Origin: Pseudoips prasinana | Taxonomy: Eukaryota > Arthropoda > Insecta > Lepidoptera > Nolidae | NCBI GenBank assembly: GCA_951640165.1 | Contig: OX621242.1 | Coordinates: 26,904,001-26,968,000, forward strand | Reading direction: 5' to 3' | Length of the DNA stretch: 64,000 bases | Shown here: one piece after another, positions 52,782-61,245 of the stretch | Numbering within the stretch: position 1 is the first letter of the stretch | Layout: each line of letters opens with the position of its first letter | Notes under the pieces: model-generated | Databases searched by the model: none | What the model was told of the DNA's origin: nothing | Seen by the model: the letters and a program-made list of their open reading frames with translations, nothing else | Program-made: the position numbers and the translations under genes

Positions 52782-54599
52782 GGCTTATTCCGGTTTTCCC
52801 CCTTGGGAGAATCCCCCTCAGGGGGGAAAACTGGACACTAATGTAAAAAGCATCCAGAAAGTCCCCTTGTCATTTTAACATAGTCCAGTTTTCCCCCTTG
52901 AGAGAATTTCTTCAGGGGGGAAAACTGGACACTAATGTAAAAACCATCCAGAAAGTCCCCTTGTCATTTTTACATATCCAGTTTTCCCCCTTGAGAGAAT
53001 TCCTTCAGGGGAGAAAACTGGAACTAATGTAATTAAAGTTCGAGAAAATCAATATATATCATGAATGTAAGAAACAAAGAAACAACCATGTAATGTATAA
53101 TCAGTCTTTATTTATTCATAGAATTTTGTAATAAAATGTGCTGAAGAGGAAAAATAATCACACTAAAGGACATGAATGAAATTCGGTTGATTTTTAGTAG
53201 AACTTATAATTAAAATACTATACTTTAGTAATTCTTATTACCTAGAAAACCTGACCAATTTAGAATATGTTTAAAAGTTTCTCTTACTTAAATAATATCC
53301 CTTACTTAATATAACAATAATACAGTTTTATTAAAGAAAAAAACATTGATAGATATAATTTAAAAAAAACTAAATTTTTGGCAACTTGCTAAATAAAATA
53401 TCAAAAACAAAGAAAAATAGTAAAATGCGATATAAAACGACTCACAATGTACAATGAATTAATAATTGTTAGACAGGATACAAAAAGAATTTTAAAATAA
53501 AATGTTTGCAATCACATGCTTGCAATTCAACATAAAAATTAATAATATACGTAATACACTGGGAGTAAAAAAATTATGATTAACAAAAATAAAATATCTA
53601 GAAAATATAAATCACCTAAATCAACGATGATGAGTATATTTACTTTTAACAATAAAATACAAGTTATTTTAATTTTTCAAGAAAATGTCCAATTGTTATG
53701 ACCCCGCTTATTACTCGACTACGATGTACTTCGGTGAGAGATTTATGCATAACTAACTTAGAAATTAAAATGACAGAAAGCGGCTCCTCCTTTACCTGCA
53801 ATAGTTAATAAGATCATAAATATCTATAATGTAAGTAACCCACCAGGAACAAGTGGGAGTGCACGTGTTTTATGATCTAGACAACATAAAGTTGCGGTTT
53901 CGTTTCCAGGTAAACATCCACTAATTGTAATTTAAAGTAGGTAACGATGTATGATCAATCTCGATTTTCTAAAAGTTATTAATGTTTTTGCCTGTGCATC
54001 CATGCCTGTGTCAGGTTAATGTTATTTTTCATGATTAAACCTTAATATTGTTGCAGCAGCGTAGCGTTAAGAGTATCACATTATATCAATAAAATAAATA
54101 AACGCACTTGCGAATCTGTAATGTTCGGAATAGTACTAAATCAGCGACATGTCTGTTTAATCTCAAAAATGAGAAATCATAAATTAATCGTCCGGCGACG
54201 GGTCTCGATCCAGTACCCTCTAGCAAACCGGGGTAGGCGATCTGCCATTGAGATACGAACGATAGACACTGTTGGATTAAAGAATTTTGAGATTAGATTT
54301 ATGCATTACGAGTAATGCTATAAAACTAAAATTTAAATGTCTATTTAAACTTTAATAGCACGAAAGAATTTCAGTATAAACTTTATTATACCTGAGGGGG
54401 GATTTTAGGAACATTTTTTTTTCTATTCCAGTTTTCCCCCCTAAGGGGGACTACTAGGGGGGAAATCTGGACTTATTTTGTTTTCATTCCGGTTTTCCCC
54501 CGTAAGGGGGATTCTCAGGGGGGAAATCTGGATATATTTTTATTTATTCCGATTTTCCCCCCTAAGGGGGAATTTCAGGGGGGAAAACCGGAATAAGCC
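52782..54599. mobile_element. 1818-bp foldback-like element with six G/C-run palindromes
   Basis: Ends GGCTTATTCCGG (52782-52793) and CCGGAATAAGCC (54588-54599), flanked by perfect 8-bp duplications GAAAAAAT (52774-52781, 54600-54607). Each arm has three imperfect palindromes of about 43-45 bp of the form CCRGTTTTCCCCC...GGGGGGAAAACYGG: 52790-52834, 52885-52928, 52978-53021 on the left, and 54428-54470, 54489-54531, 54549-54591 on the right. The interior (53030-54390) is AT-rich without ORFs and carries a tRNA-like repeat. An 8-bp duplication fits hAT, P, Merlin or foldback-type elements; no transposase is available to decide. Confidence 0.82.
54150..54325 (-). mobile_element. tRNA-like repeat, family C, inside the foldback element
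   Basis: Minus strand: 'CGTTCGTATCTCAATGGCAG' (A box), 'CGCCTACCCCGGTTTGC', 'GGATCGAGACCCGTCGCCGG' (degenerate B box). Unlike the copies at 13089 and 37638, its upstream side carries 'GCATTACTCGTAATGC' and TAAATCTAATCTCAAAA. That is the inverse of the downstream end of those copies, implying the family has inverted termini. Confidence 0.68.
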
Positions 54600-54600
54600 G

Positions 54601-54833
54601 AAAAAATATGAATAATGTACTAGGCTCATATGAACATTAGGGGACATTTCGAATTCCGTCCTGATTTTGTCGCAAGGAACTCTAATACGGCGGCGAATAC
54701 AAAGGATTGATGTAGGTAAATAATAAATGGTTAAATATTTTTTAATATTCATCAAAGCGGGCCCCGCGCGTGGCGGCGCCTTTGAGAGAGTCAAAGATGC
54801 CGCCACCGCGCGCCGCGCCATTTGAATGTGTTC
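54601..54833 (+). repeat. Direct repeat flanking the array, left copy
   Basis: 'AATATGAATAATGTACTAGG', 'CTCATATGAACATTAGGGGA', 'AATTCCGTCCTGATTTTG', ending in a GC-rich part 'GCCGCCACCGCGCGCCGCGC'. Matches 56000-56250 with clear divergence. The foldback element was inserted at its left border. Confidence 0.8.
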
Positions 54834-54838
54834 GTGTA

Positions 54839-54916
54839 TAACTCATTGGTCTAGCGGTAGCGTGTTCAACTGCAGATAATAAAGTCCTGGGTTCAAATCC
54901 CGGGTCGGGTCTAAAA
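54839..54916 (+). repeat. tRNA-like SINE head preceding the array
   Basis: 'CATTGGTCTAGCGGTAGCGT' contains an A box (TAGCGGTAGCG). About 40 nt on, CCTGGGTTCAAATCCCGGG forms a complete T arm with the B box. The anticodon arm is degenerate, so this is not a functional tRNA. Its T-arm end is the part that has been multiplied downstream. Confidence 0.75.
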
Positions 54917-55725
54917 GTGATTATGGGAATAATGAAGTCCTGGGGTTCAATTCCCGGGTCGGGCCAAAAAGTGATTATGGGAATAATGAAGTCCTGGGTT
55001 CAATTCCCGGGTCGGGCCAAAAAGTGATTATGGGAATAATGAAGTCCTGGGTTCAAATCCCGGGTCGGGCCAAAAAGTGATTATGGGAATAATGAAGTCC
55101 TGGGTTCAATTCCCGGGTCGGACCAAAAAGTGATTATGGGAATAATGAAGTCCTGGGTTCAAATCCCGGGTCGGGCCAAAAAGTGATTATGGGAATAATG
55201 AAGTCCTGGGTTCAATTCCCGGGTCAGGCCAAAAAGTGATTATGGGAATAATGAAGTCCTGGGTTCAATTCCCGGGTCGGGCCAAAAAGTGATTATGGGA
55301 ATAATGAAGTCCTGGGTTCAATTCCCGGGTCGGGACAAAAAGTGATTATGGGAATAATGAAGTCCTGGGTTCAATTCCCGGGTCGGGCCAAAAAGTGATT
55401 ATGGGAATAAAGAAGTCCTGGGTTCAAATCCCGGGTCGGGCCAAAAAGTGATTATGGGAATAATGAAGTCCTGGGTTCAATTCCCGGGTCGGGCCAAAAA
55501 GTGATTATGGGAATAATGAAGTCCTGGGTTCAATTCCCGGGTCGGGCCAAAAAGTGATTATGGGAATAATGAAGTCCTGGGTTCAATTCCCGGGTCGGGC
55601 CAAAAAGTGATCATGGGAATAATGAAGTCCTGGGTTCAAATCCCGGGTCGGGCCAAAAAGTGATTATGGGAATAATGAAGTCCTGGGTTCAATTCCCGGG
55701 TCGGACCAAAAAGTGATTATGGGAT
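54917..55725 (+). repeat. 53-bp tandem array of tRNA T-arm/B-box units (15 units)
   Basis: The string GTGATTATGGG recurs at 54917, 54971, 55024, 55077 and then every 53 bp to 55713. Each unit holds CCTGGGTTCAAWTCCCGGG, a T-arm hairpin whose loop contains the B-box core GTTCAAATC or GTTCAATTC, both fitting GWTCRANNC. With the head, this makes 16 B boxes. One unit is 54 bp (extra G). Units differ by rare substitutions (AAAT/AATT, TCGGACC, TCAGGCC, GATCATGG). It is not a CRISPR: there are no variable spacers. Confidence 0.95.
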
Positions 55726-55754
55726 TTTTCCGTAAAAAGAAATTTCTCAGTATC

Positions 55755-55953
55755 AGCCCGAAGTCTGGGAGTTGACGATATTACACCCCCATGCCTCGGA
55801 GAGCACGTAAAGCCGTCGTTCCTGTGCCTGACCTCTTTCCGGTCGTATCGCTAGTCGTCCCATCGGATCATGAGAGTGATGGAATAGAAAGTGCAGGGGC
55901 ACTTTCAATTCCACCTTTAAAATTTAGAGTGATACACTCTAAATTTTAAAGGT
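55755..55953 (+). repeat. Dispersed repeat (as 28690) ending in two hairpins
   Basis: 'GGGAGTTGACGATATTACAC', 'GACCTCTTTCCGGTCGTATC', 'CCCATCGGATCATGAGAGTG', 'TGGAATAGAAAGTGC'. Where sister copies continue TCCTGTGTTTGCGC, this copy folds back. Hairpin one has arms 55881-55894 and 55899-55912 (14 bp, one mismatch, loop AGGG). Hairpin two has arms 55913-55931 and 55935-55953 (19 bp, exact, loop ATA). Confidence 0.8.
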
Positions 55954-55999
55954 TTCCTGTTACGAAATATTAATCATTCATACAATACATACAAATAAA

Positions 56000-56250
56000 A
56001 AAATATGAATAATGTACTAGGCTCATATGAACAGTAGAGGACATTTCAAATTCCGTCCTGATTATATCCAAAGTTACACTAATATGGCGGCAAAATCAAA
56101 GAGTTGATATAGGTAAATAAAAAACGGTTAAATATCTTTTAATATTCATGGAAGCGAGCCGCGCGCGTCGTAGATACCTAAGCGGCTCTTTTGAGCGGAC
56201 TCAAAGACGCCGCCAAAGGGGCCGCGTTCGATGAAAGCCGCCAAATTCAT
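56000..56250 (+). repeat. Direct repeat flanking the array, right copy
   Basis: 'AATATGAATAATGTACTAGG', 'CTCATATGAACAGTAGAGGA', 'AATTCCGTCCTGATTATATC', then a GC-rich end 'GACTCAAAGACGCCGCCAAA'. Partner of 54601-54833, offset about 1.4 kb. Confidence 0.8.
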
Positions 56251-57102
56251 CAAATATTGTGCAATTTCATTTTTTTAATAAAAATATTAAAATCATCAGT
56301 TGTTCGTAAACTGTTGTCTATTTAGGTCGTGTTTAGTTACTAAATCGTCTAAAATGTCGTTTAGTAATGAGTAAAGTGTTCCGCGAAATCCTTAACTATG
56401 TCGTTTAGTGATCGTAATAATTTTGAACATTTCGTGCATTCATCTATGAAAGAATAGCCTCAGACGTGCACTTTGTGATGATGAGGATTCATAGGTCACA
56501 GAATTTAAGGCTGTTTAATTACGAGGAACCTATGTCGTGAAGGGTACAGTGTCGCGATGGAGGCCACGCCTCTTTATAACTAAGAAACATGAAAGCTTTA
56601 CGATTCTATGAATATGTTGTACATGAGAGAGACTCGTGTTAGTTGGCAAGTCTTAGAGTCAAGCTTTCGGTGTCGGTGCAGATTTTAGTGAACGTGAAAT
56701 AATGAAATTCTTCCATCAGTACTGAAAACAACTTCAACTAGAAGTTAAACTATAAAAAGATTCTCGTAATGTGTTTGTGTATCACGTACTTATACGATGT
56801 AAAGTATCCAATAGCTATTCAGCAGTGCTATAAATAAAAACATAACTCGAAAATAAAACAAAATATGTGTAGTGAGTGCAATCGGAATCAAACTACCAGG
56901 CGTGCATAGAAACACAGAGGTATGTCAAACAATTTCTAGCGTAAATCAGAATCAGCTGTGCTGTGTTAGTACGGATGTTCGTTATATCGATAAAAATACT
57001 TGTCGATATATTGAATGGTATATTATTTTACGATCAAGATTAAAATGATGGTATTTCGGTATGAGATTTTGTGTATAGGTAGGCTTAAGGAGACCGTATA
57101 TG
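56251..57102. other. Right arm of the large element, non-coding
   Basis: No ORF of note and no recognised repeat. The motif 'AATGTCGTTTAGTAATG' recurs as 'TATGTCGTTTAGTGATC' within 60 bp (about 56353 and 56399). Confidence 0.4.
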
Positions 57103-57139
57103 CCCCTTAAGTTACGTTCACTCTTTCTGTTACACGTTG

Positions 57140-57344
57140 TATACCACGCATGGGTATGATGAAAAAATTGTTTTTGAGTTTCAGTTCTATGTATGGGGAA
57201 CCCCCAAAATTATTATTATTTTTCTATTTTTGTGTGAAAATCTTAATGCGGTTCACAGAATACACCGACAGACACAGACAGACAGACAAACATGACGAAT
57301 CTATAAGGGTTCCATTTTATGTCATTTGGCTACGGAACCCTAAA
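57140..57344 (-). mobile_element. GGCCAAGTG/CGGAACCC repeat, second half of the split copy
   Basis: 'TATACCACGCATGGGTATGA', 'ATCTTAATGCGGTTCACAGA', and end 'GGCTACGGAACCCTAAAAAT'. Completes 51915-52183. Confidence 0.88.
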
Positions 57345-58198
57345 AATCAATTGCTCTTCGTTAGTCCCGCTAAAAATTGCTAACGGCTAAACGGATTTAT
57401 CTTATCTTGGTCTTGAAATGTTCGTGGAGGTGTAGGGAAGGTTTAAAAGGTGAGGAAAATTCAAAAAATTGCCGGAAAATGCCTAAATATCCCTTTTCTT
57501 TTTCCCATAGAAACGTTTTCTAAAACAAAAAATTAAACATACAGTTAATCATAGAGAAGTAATGACGCCAAATCATTTCAAAAAGTCTCAATGGAATTTT
57601 CAATATGAAAGTTCATATATTAACATAGATGGCTAGTGTGCATGTTGATGCATGTGGTAGAAATCAATCCATTGAAATTGAGCCAAACAACGTTAGAGAT
57701 TTAAAGACAAAAATACCACCAGAATATTCAATTGTTTTATGAACCTGTTTCATCTCCCTGATTTTTCCACTTAGTCCTGTTTACAGCTGTACGATAGTTT
57801 TTCTGTAAGAATCCAGTACATCCCACTATCTGCGCCGAGGTCCGCCGCGAGATTGCTTGTTATGTGGTTGACATTGAGTAATTATTTTTGTCGAGAAACA
57901 TGAGTATTTTTTTCTAAGAAATGTCAAGCTTGTAGAGGCCAGGCCAGTAATACTAGAGCTAGGCAGCATTATTGATTACGTAAAAATAAAAATAAATGTG
58001 ACCATCACGGTACGTCTAGCAGCCATGAAACATTGATATTGATAGGTATTGAAGTATTTCAATTTTTAATTATTTATAACTAAAGTATTAATAAATAAAT
58101 TTAAGAAGCTCCCTATAAGAAAAAGATAGCATATATGTTATGCAAGACAGCATTTGACAAGAAAAGTATATAGTAAATTATAAAATAATATAGTATTA
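57345..58198. other. Unassigned interval
   Basis: No gene or repeat recognised. Confidence 0.4.
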
Positions 58199-58911
58199 CT
58201 AGCTGACCCGGCAAACGTTGTTTTGCCATATAAATAATTTCCTAGTAATTTCTAGTGTAGACAAAAAATAGCTTACTTATTGTAAGTATGTATGTATGTA
58301 AGAATGTGGTATATGCGTGAAATAAGCATGGAGCGCTGTGAACGATGAGGAAATATAAAAATAACAAAAGGCAAACATTATTTTTAAGTTATTATAATTT
58401 ATTCCTTAAAATTATATATCATTAATTAAACAATTACGACAGTAACACTATTAAACAATATCAATCTCTTAATGCTATAGCGTGAACAATATTTTTTGTT
58501 AGTCCATCTTTAGCTAACACAAACAAACTGGATGGTTTACCCACTCGAGAGCATGCCACGTATAATTGTCCGTGTGAAAAACATGGTGTTCTCATCCCTA
58601 CTCTATCCTGTTTACTGGGTCAGAAGTGACACCTGTAGACATCTGGCGGGGATAACTAATTAAATGACGATTTATCAGTTTTCGACCGGAGAGGAAAACT
58701 GATTAAATTACTAAAATGGCTATTAAAAAATAAGGGTTGATCGTAGAAGGGTGAAAATTGGGGATTGTATGTATTTTTGTATGGTGTATCATAAAAAAAT
58801 AGAAATTAGAAATTTTGTCTAAAAAATAAAAAAAAATTCATCATAATCGGTTAAGCCGTTTCGGAGGAGTATGGCAACGAAAACTGTGACACGAGAATTT
58901 TATATATTAGA
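58199..58911 (-). mobile_element. Helitron (713 bp) retaining a helicase remnant
   Basis: Minus strand: 5' A|TC at 58912/58911, 'TAATATATAAAATTCTCGTG', 'CGAAACGGCTTAACCGATTA'. The 3' end has hairpin GGCAAA-ACAACG-TTTGCC and GGGTCAG followed by CTAG at 58202-58199, then T. Both termini and the target rule are satisfied. It is a deletion derivative of an autonomous element. Confidence 0.92.
58461..58592 (-). pseudogene. Helitron RepHel helicase, C-terminal remnant (motif VI)
   Basis: Reads RTPCFSHGQLYVACSRVG, then KPSSLFVLAKDGLTKNIVHA and a stop. The HGQLYVACSRV string is motif VI of the Pif1-type SF1 helicase in Helitron RepHel proteins; its arginine takes part in ATP hydrolysis in that family. 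All upstream helicase motifs and the Rep/HUH nuclease are deleted, so no function is expected. Confidence 0.9.
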
Positions 58912-59809
58912 TAAAATAATATAGTATATTATACCTAAAACTATAAATATTGAGAGTAAGTATTAAAAACCTTGAATAACCATTTTGACAGCTACTAACA
59001 GTAAAACCATTACTACCATAAATTAAATTATAATTCCAAATGATCAAATATAAATCACAGGTTTATTCTAATGTATTTGTACATAAAATATATATGATTA
59101 ACTTGTAACTACAAGGTATATTCTGACTATTTTCAAGCGCTCTTTATAGACTAAAAGCCTTTTGTCCTTTAATTTCAAAAACGAAACATGTTTTCTTACT
59201 ATCAGCAAATTATATTTAAACCTAGAGATTTTTCGTAATGCCAACAAGTCGGTCTTACCTGCAAGTTACCAATATATGTTTTAGTTAATAAAATCATTTT
59301 TAATTATTAACACAAAAAAGAGATGTTATAAAGGCGAAGTTATATCTATACTAGAAATAGTGTAACCTTATTATTCGCCAAAACTATAAATACTTACCTC
59401 ATGCCTACCCGCTAAGTTGTTAGTTCAAAATATTATAAGAACGGTTAAAATTAAAAATGATTGGCCAAGTGTGAGATTTCCACACAAAGCCTACTGTACT
59501 TTAGCACTAAGTTGTCAGTCATCAAGTTAAAGAATGGAATATTCACGTTTCTTTTAAGGTCATATCTACCTAATATAATCTACATATTAGTTGTAATAGT
59601 CGCACTAAATCATGGTTCATAAGATACAGTACCCTTCAGACAGATGGACGGACGTGCATAACGATGAAGTACAGAGATTTAGTAAAAGGATTTTTATAGC
59701 ATCCTTCGTTCGACGTATCTGAAAACATATTCACGTTTGATCATAAAATGCTCGTTACATAGTTTGCTAACGTTTACAAACTTATTTTTATCTTCATAAC
59801 GATTCTGAG
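58912..59809. other. Unassigned interval
   Basis: No gene recognised. 'TGGCCAAGTGTGAGATTTCC' at about 59462 may be a short remnant of the GGCCAAGTG/CGGAACCC repeat. Confidence 0.4.
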
Positions 59810-59960
59810 CGTGTGGCGCAGTGGTTAAGATCGTCGCTTTGGTACTACTTCGGCGCCTATGTGTTTCGGGTTTTTTCCTGGTGCAGAACAATGATTTTCA
59901 TGACCCTTATTATAATTTATCTCAATGTGAGTCTCTGTCAATTTTGTGATGGGACGAGGC
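59810..59960 (+). mobile_element. tRNA-like SINE
   Basis: 'GAGCGTGTGGCGCAGTGGTT' (A box) and a degenerate B-box region 'TGTTTCGGGTTTTTTCCTGG', followed by 'GATTTTCATGACCCTTATTA' and 'GTGATGGGACGAGGCAGTG'. Decayed. Confidence 0.55.
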
Positions 59961-60034
59961 AGTGATTTATTTTATATTTATTTATCTAGTGTGGGCGTTG
60001 CCTTTATTAATAGAAAATATAGATATCGACATTT

Positions 60035-60180
60035 GACTGCACGTATGGCGCTGTATTTAAGTCAGTCGCCTCACCACTTCGTGTCCCGGCTTCGGTTCCC
60101 ACACAGGACAACTATTTGTGTGACTCTTAAGTAGTTGATTTGAGTATGGGTGTACTATGTGACCGTAAATTATATTACGC
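60035..60180 (+). mobile_element. tRNA-derived SINE, family D
   Basis: 'GTCGCCTCACCACTTCGTGT', 'CCCGGCTTCGGTTCCCACAC', 'AACTATTTGTGTGACTC'. Matches the minus-strand copy at 41640-41800. Confidence 0.65.
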
Positions 60181-60294
60181 GATTACCATTGTGGCCGTTC
60201 ACAAAAAAAATAAAATAACGACGAGCAACCGATTCAGACGATGAACTCTAGGCAACTACCTAACTAAAGCACTGTAAATATATATGGAATTTAT

Positions 60295-60440
60295 TTGCTG
60301 TGTGGCTGATGGCAACAAATGACACCATATCAGTGAACGGACACCATCGTCTTTCTATATGAACTATTTTATTAACCCCCATTCTTAATGTAGATTCTTG
60401 TCCAGCAGTGGCCATCATTCGACTGAGATAATATTGATTA
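60295..60440 (+). mobile_element. Decayed RTE-derived short element
   Basis: 'GCTGTGTGGCTGATGGCAAC' (leader) and, about 100 bp on, 'TTCTTGTCCAGCAGTGGCCA' and 'TCGACTGAGATAATATTGAT' (tail). The middle is diverged. Confidence 0.5.
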
Positions 60441-60454
60441 TATTTAAGTAAAGT

Positions 60455-60610
60455 AAGTAAAATACTCTTTATTGTACACCATAACTTAAAATTAAAATGA
60501 GCATACATAAATTAAGTATAAAGGGCGGTCTTGTCGCTACTGCGATTTCTTCCAGACAACCAATTATGGAGTGGATAGACTAAGGAAAGGGAAAACAGGG
60601 TAGGTAGGTG
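60455..60610 (-). mobile_element. CR1/Jockey-group LINE 3' end
   Basis: Plus strand 'AAATACTCTTTATTGTACAC', 'GGGCGGTCTTGTCGCTACTG', 'TTCTTCCAGACAACC'. This is the 3' end of the family also seen at 45990-46480, in minus orientation. Confidence 0.6.
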
Positions 60611-61059
60611 TAACAATAACAATTTAATATTACTAACAAAGCTTTGGAGATTCAATAAATCAAAATAGCAATAGGTAAATTAGCTATATACACCCAAGCC
60701 TACAGGATTCAATTATTTAGCCTTTTACGATTACCTTGTTCTAAAATAATACGAATGCTTTTCTGGATCTAGAATGGTTTGTAGGCTTGTAAATTAGGGA
60801 AATCTTGAGATTTATTGGCGGCTTCTCTGGCAGCCGTCCCAAAGTGATTAGTATAAATGGTTGAATGCTATTTAAATGACAATGAATAACTTACCTACTC
60901 GTTTTCATGAAAAACTGAATAAATTTGTTGACTTAGCTATAGTTCTATACATATGTACAGACTCCAGCACATCCAGCTATCCCAATCTGTCAAATTTCTT
61001 TTATAGATTTTCAACTATATCTCTAAAGCATAAGGTTAACTTTCAATTTCACGACGTTC
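60611..61059. other. Unassigned interval
   Basis: No feature recognised. Confidence 0.4.
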
Positions 61060-61245
61060 GACGGTCACCGTAGCCTATTTGGTAGTGCTCCTGCCTACGA
61101 AGCCGGTGGTCCTGGGTTCGAATCCCGATAAGTGCAAATATTTGTGTGATGAGCACGAATATGTATTTCTGAGTCATGGGTGTTTTCTATGTATTTAAGT
61201 ATTTATCTATCTATATAATCTATCTAATAATGTATATCGTTACCT

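Larger units (their letters stand above)
52184..57139. mobile_element. 4956-bp DNA element with 37-bp terminal inverted repeats, no recognised transposase
   Basis: Left end 52184-52220 begins CAACGTGTAACAGAAAG and ends AACTTAAGGGG. Right end 57103-57139 is its inverse with one mismatch. TATA on both sides (52180-52183, 57140-57143) is the target duplication, or a shorter TA within it. Removing the element joins two halves of a known dispersed repeat in the correct register (CTATCCATATA + CCACGCATGGG). The interior holds no long ORF, so it is non-autonomous or decayed. It contains the foldback element, the direct repeats and the 53-bp array listed separately. The superfamily is not identified. 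Confidence 0.85.

Noticed and set aside
54839..55725. CRISPR-like array or tRNA gene cluster
   Set aside because: Repeats are contiguous with no unique spacers, and this is animal DNA. Only the T arm is repeated and the head lacks a proper anticodon arm, so neither CRISPR nor functional tRNAs.
54601..56250. Small LTR retrotransposon bounded by the ~240-bp direct repeats
   Set aside because: No TG...CA ends, primer-binding site, polypurine tract or target duplication could be seen.
61090..61130. Functional tRNA at the family A SINE head
   Set aside because: The sequence is shared with 35925-36158, lacks a matching acceptor stem, and is followed by a SINE body.
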